DNA from: CATQHD01 sp965202675
GTDB taxonomy: Bacteria > Actinomycetota > Acidimicrobiia > Spongiisociales > Spongiisociaceae
Length of the DNA stretch: 64,000 bases
Direction of reading: 5' to 3'
Assembly: GCA_965202675.1 (NCBI GenBank)
Contig: OZ241842.1
Coordinates: 2,170,001-2,234,000, forward strand
Each line of letters starts with the position of its first letter. Positions within the stretch are counted from its first letter, which is position 1. Position numbers and translations under genes: made by a program. The notes below the pieces were generated by a model. That model had not been told where the DNA came from, searched no databases, and saw nothing but the letters and a program-made list of their open reading frames with translations. Of this stretch, positions 61,984-64,000 are shown in pieces.

Positions 61984-62468
61984 TGGGCGGTTGCGGAAGT
62001 CCGGACGACGGCCGTTCCGACGCCGTTCGGGGCCGGATTATGGGGATCGACTACGGACACAAGCGGGTAGGGGTGGCCCTCTCGGACGGCCTCGGCGTCG
62101 CCGCCCACCCCGTCGAGGTGATAGAAGCAGGCGCCGGCCTCATGCCGAGGCTGGCCGGTCTGATGCAGGAACACGAGGTGGCCGAGGTGGTGGTGGGGCT
62201 CCCCGTTTCTCTCGACGGGGCGGAGCATGCCTCCGCCAGGGCCGCCCGGGCCTTCGCCCGCAGGGTTGAAGCTCAACTGGAGGTCGAGGTTGTAATGTAC
62301 GACGAACGCTTCACCTCCAGGATCGCCGAGCGGGTGCTGACGGCGGGGGGCGTTTCCCGATCAGAACGGCGGGCCAGAGTGGACAAGGCGGCGGCGGCGG
62401 CGATGCTCCAGGGCTATCTGGACCGGCGGGCGCGCCAAGCCCGGCAGGAAGGCGGGCGGATGCCGTGA
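61983..62468 (+). CDS. ruvX: RuvX/YqgF-type Holliday junction resolvase-like protein
   Basis: 161 aa, ATG overlapping the alaS stop. RNase H-fold marks: IMGIDYGHKRVGVALSDGLG (catalytic Asp), VVVGLPVSLDGAEHASARAA, and DERFTSRIAE with DKAAAAAMLQGYL. The family acts in 16S rRNA 5' maturation and possibly recombination. The conserved part begins about residue 19, so the first residues are extra. Confidence 0.92.
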   Translation: MGGCGSPDDGRSDAVRGRIMGIDYGHKRVGVALSDGLGVAAHPVEVIEAGAGLMPRLAGLMQEHEVAEVVVGLPVSLDGAEHASARAARAFARRVEAQLEVEVVMYDERFTSRIAERVLTAGGVSRSERRARVDKAAAAAMLQGYLDRRARQARQEGGRMP

Positions 62469-63601
62469 GCGATCCCTACGACTACGAAACCAACCGTCTG
62501 CCGGAGGGGCCGGCTTCTTCGGCGGAGCCGCCCATGGCGCGGCTGAAAGGAACGGTTACCGCCCTGCTGGTCGGGGCGGCGGTGGTTTTTGCCTTTATAA
62601 CGGCGGGGGGCCGGGCGGCCGACTGGGTGAGCGGGCTGGGCCGGTTCGGAGGGGAGGAAGAGACGGTCGAGATCCAGCCGGGGCGCGTCGCGGCGGTGGA
62701 GATTCCGACCGGCGCCAGCGCCCGGCTCATCGCCGGAATCCTGTTGGACAACGGTGTTATCCGCTCGGCCGCCTCCTTCGAGTCGGTGGTGCGGGCGCGT
62801 CAGGCCGGCAGCCTGCTCAAGGCGGGCAGATACGAGCTGGTTGCGGGCGCCGGCTTGGAGGAGCTGGTGGACATCCTGGTGGCGGGGCCGACCATCGACA
62901 TCTTCCGGTTGACGGTGCTGGAAGGGCGGCGGATCGGCGAGGTGCTGGCGGACATGGCCCGCCAGACCGAATATTCCGAGGAGGAGCTGGCCTCCGTATT
63001 GCTGGACGGCGGGGTCAGCTCGGCCTACCTTCCCGGCGGCGTGGAAGGCATAGCGGCGTGGGAGGGCCTGCTGTTCCCCGCCACCTACGACTTCTACCGC
63101 GACGCCTCCCCGGAGGCGATGCTGCAGCGCCTCGCCGACGAGACCGAGCTGCGGATGGAACGGATCGACTGGACGCCGGTGACGGCAAGGGGCTTCACCG
63201 TATACGAGGCGATGGTGATGGCCTCCCTCATCGAGGCCGAGGCCGGCATCGACGCCGACCGCCCCCTGATCGCCGACGTGATCTACAACCGGTTGGACAG
63301 CAACACCCCGCTGCAGCTGGACGCCTCCGTCCTCTACGCCATGGGCGAGCGGGGCCGGGGCCTGTCGCTGGACGACCTCGAGTTCGACTCCCCCTACAAC
63401 ACCTACCGGACAGCGGGGCTCCCCCCCACCCCGATCGCGGCGCCGGGCTTCAAGTCCCTCCAGGCGGTGGCCTCCCCGGCCGGGACCGATTTCCTCTACT
63501 ACGTTCTTACCTCCGAGGACGGGGCCCACTCGTTCTTCGTCGACTACGACGACTTCCTGGAGGCCAAGCGGCGGGCCAAGGAACAGGGCATCGGCCTGTG
63601 A
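62465..63601 (+). CDS. mltG: Endolytic murein transglycosylase MltG
   Basis: 378 aa from the GTG overlapping ruvX. One N-terminal membrane anchor (TVTALLVGAAVVFAFITAGG), LysM-like subdomain with EIPTGASARLIAGILLDNGV, then the YceG domain: WEGLLFPATYDFYRDASPE, VMASLIEAEAG (catalytic Glu), PLIADVIYNRL and SPYNTYRTAGLPPTPI. It cuts nascent glycan strands, setting chain length in peptidoglycan synthesis. The stop overlaps aroE. Confidence 0.94.
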   Translation: MSDPYDYETNRLPEGPASSAEPPMARLKGTVTALLVGAAVVFAFITAGGRAADWVSGLGRFGGEEETVEIQPGRVAAVEIPTGASARLIAGILLDNGVIRSAASFESVVRARQAGSLLKAGRYELVAGAGLEELVDILVAGPTIDIFRLTVLEGRRIGEVLADMARQTEYSEEELASVLLDGGVSSAYLPGGVEGIAAWEGLLFPATYDFYRDASPEAMLQRLADETELRMERIDWTPVTARGFTVYEAMVMASLIEAEAGIDADRPLIADVIYNRLDSNTPLQLDASVLYAMGERGRGLSLDDLEFDSPYNTYRTAGLPPTPIAAPGFKSLQAVASPAGTDFLYYVLTSEDGAHSFFVDYDDFLEAKRRAKEQGIGL

Positions 63602-64000
63602 CGCCCCCCCTTCACCTGGCGGTGCTGGGAGACCCGGTGGCCCACTCCCTCTCGCCGGTCATCCAGCGGGCCGCCTTGGAGTACGCCGGCATCGAAGGCG
63701 AATACCGCCGCCGCCGGGTGGACGGCGAGGGCATGGCGCAGGCGGCGGGGGAGATACGGGAGGGCAGGCTGGACGGCGCCAACGTAACCATGCCCCACAA
63801 GGCTCTGGCCGCCCGGCTGGCGGACCGCCTGTCGCCCGCCGCCGAGCGGTGCGGGGGGGCCAACACCCTGTGGGCGGAGGACGGCCGCCTGTGCGCCCAC
63901 GCCACCGACCCGGACGGGGTGCGGTTCGCCTTCGAGCACGCCGGACTGCCCGAAGAAGGACCGGTGCTGGTGCTGGGGGCGGGAGGGGCGGCGGCGGCCG
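63598..64000 (+). CDS. aroE: Shikimate dehydrogenase (N-terminal part, cut by window edge)
   Basis: About 134 codons visible from a GTG overlapping the mltG stop. AVLGDPVAHSLSPVIQRAAL (shikimate binding), DGANVTMPHK with the catalytic Lys, GANTLWAEDGRL, DPDGVRFAFEHAG and the start of the NADP loop LVLGAGGAAAA identify AroE, which reduces 3-dehydroshikimate. The C-terminus lies outside the window. Confidence 0.93.
   Translation, partial: MTPPLHLAVLGDPVAHSLSPVIQRAALEYAGIEGEYRRRRVDGEGMAQAAGEIREGRLDGANVTMPHKALAARLADRLSPAAERCGGANTLWAEDGRLCAHATDPDGVRFAFEHAGLPEEGPVLVLGAGGAAAA

Overview
The window comes from a high-GC bacterium, most likely an actinomycetote of the Acidimicrobiia type (inference). 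The signs are about 70% G+C outside one island, frequent GTG/TTG starts, separate F420 genes cofG and cofH, a compact Tad pilus cluster without an outer-membrane secretin, and the gene strings ffh-rpsP-khpA-rimM, ruvCAB, queA-tgt-yajC-secDF-apt-rel-hisS-aspS and alaS-ruvX-mltG-aroE. No rRNA, tRNA, CRISPR array or transposase gene was seen.

Layout. 1-3.8 kb: a very large secreted leucine-rich-repeat protein on the minus strand, cut by the left edge, with at least 48 exactly phased 24-residue repeats in a 3-/4-repeat higher-order pattern. 4.6-7.2 kb: a class II aldolase-like enzyme and the electron transfer flavoprotein genes etfB-etfA. 7.7-9.9 kb: a tightly coupled pyrimidine salvage operon upp - alkyltransferase-like protein - deoA. 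10.1-16.9 kb: ffh-rpsP-khpA-rimM, then cofG-cofH placed between rimM and trmD. 17.5-22 kb: an N-acyl-D-amino-acid deacylase-like amidohydrolase, an acyl-CoA-synthetase-like enzyme and an MFS transporter. 22.1-27.2 kb: a methyltransferase, a Nif3-like protein, a zinc-ribbon coiled-coil protein, PlsC, 5-formyl-THF cyclo-ligase, a DtxR-family regulator and an unknown protein. 27.3-32.9 kb: a Tad/Flp locus behind a strikingly AT-rich promoter segment. 33.2-35.4 kb: ruvCAB.

35.4-46.1 kb: an insertion between ruvB and queA, which adjoin in many bacteria. It holds an AT-rich two-gene unit (1782-aa helicase/DUF1998 protein plus a 1062-aa partner) best read as a Druantia type III-like defence system (DruH-DruE). 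Divergent from it lies a host-composition vsr - small ORF - dcm group. 46.2-64 kb: queA-tgt-yajC-secD-secF-apt-rel-hisS-aspS-rarA, a small coiled-coil protein, alaS-ruvX-mltG and the start of aroE. Many of these genes overlap by 1-8 bases, which suggests translational coupling.

Three signals are not explained by ordinary genes: a ~425-bp dispersed non-coding element (two good copies in opposite orientation, each with a consensus promoter, plus one fragment), the mosaic LRR array, and the AT-rich defence island with paired palindromes at its promoter. All functions are read from the translated sequence and family knowledge; no database search was possible.
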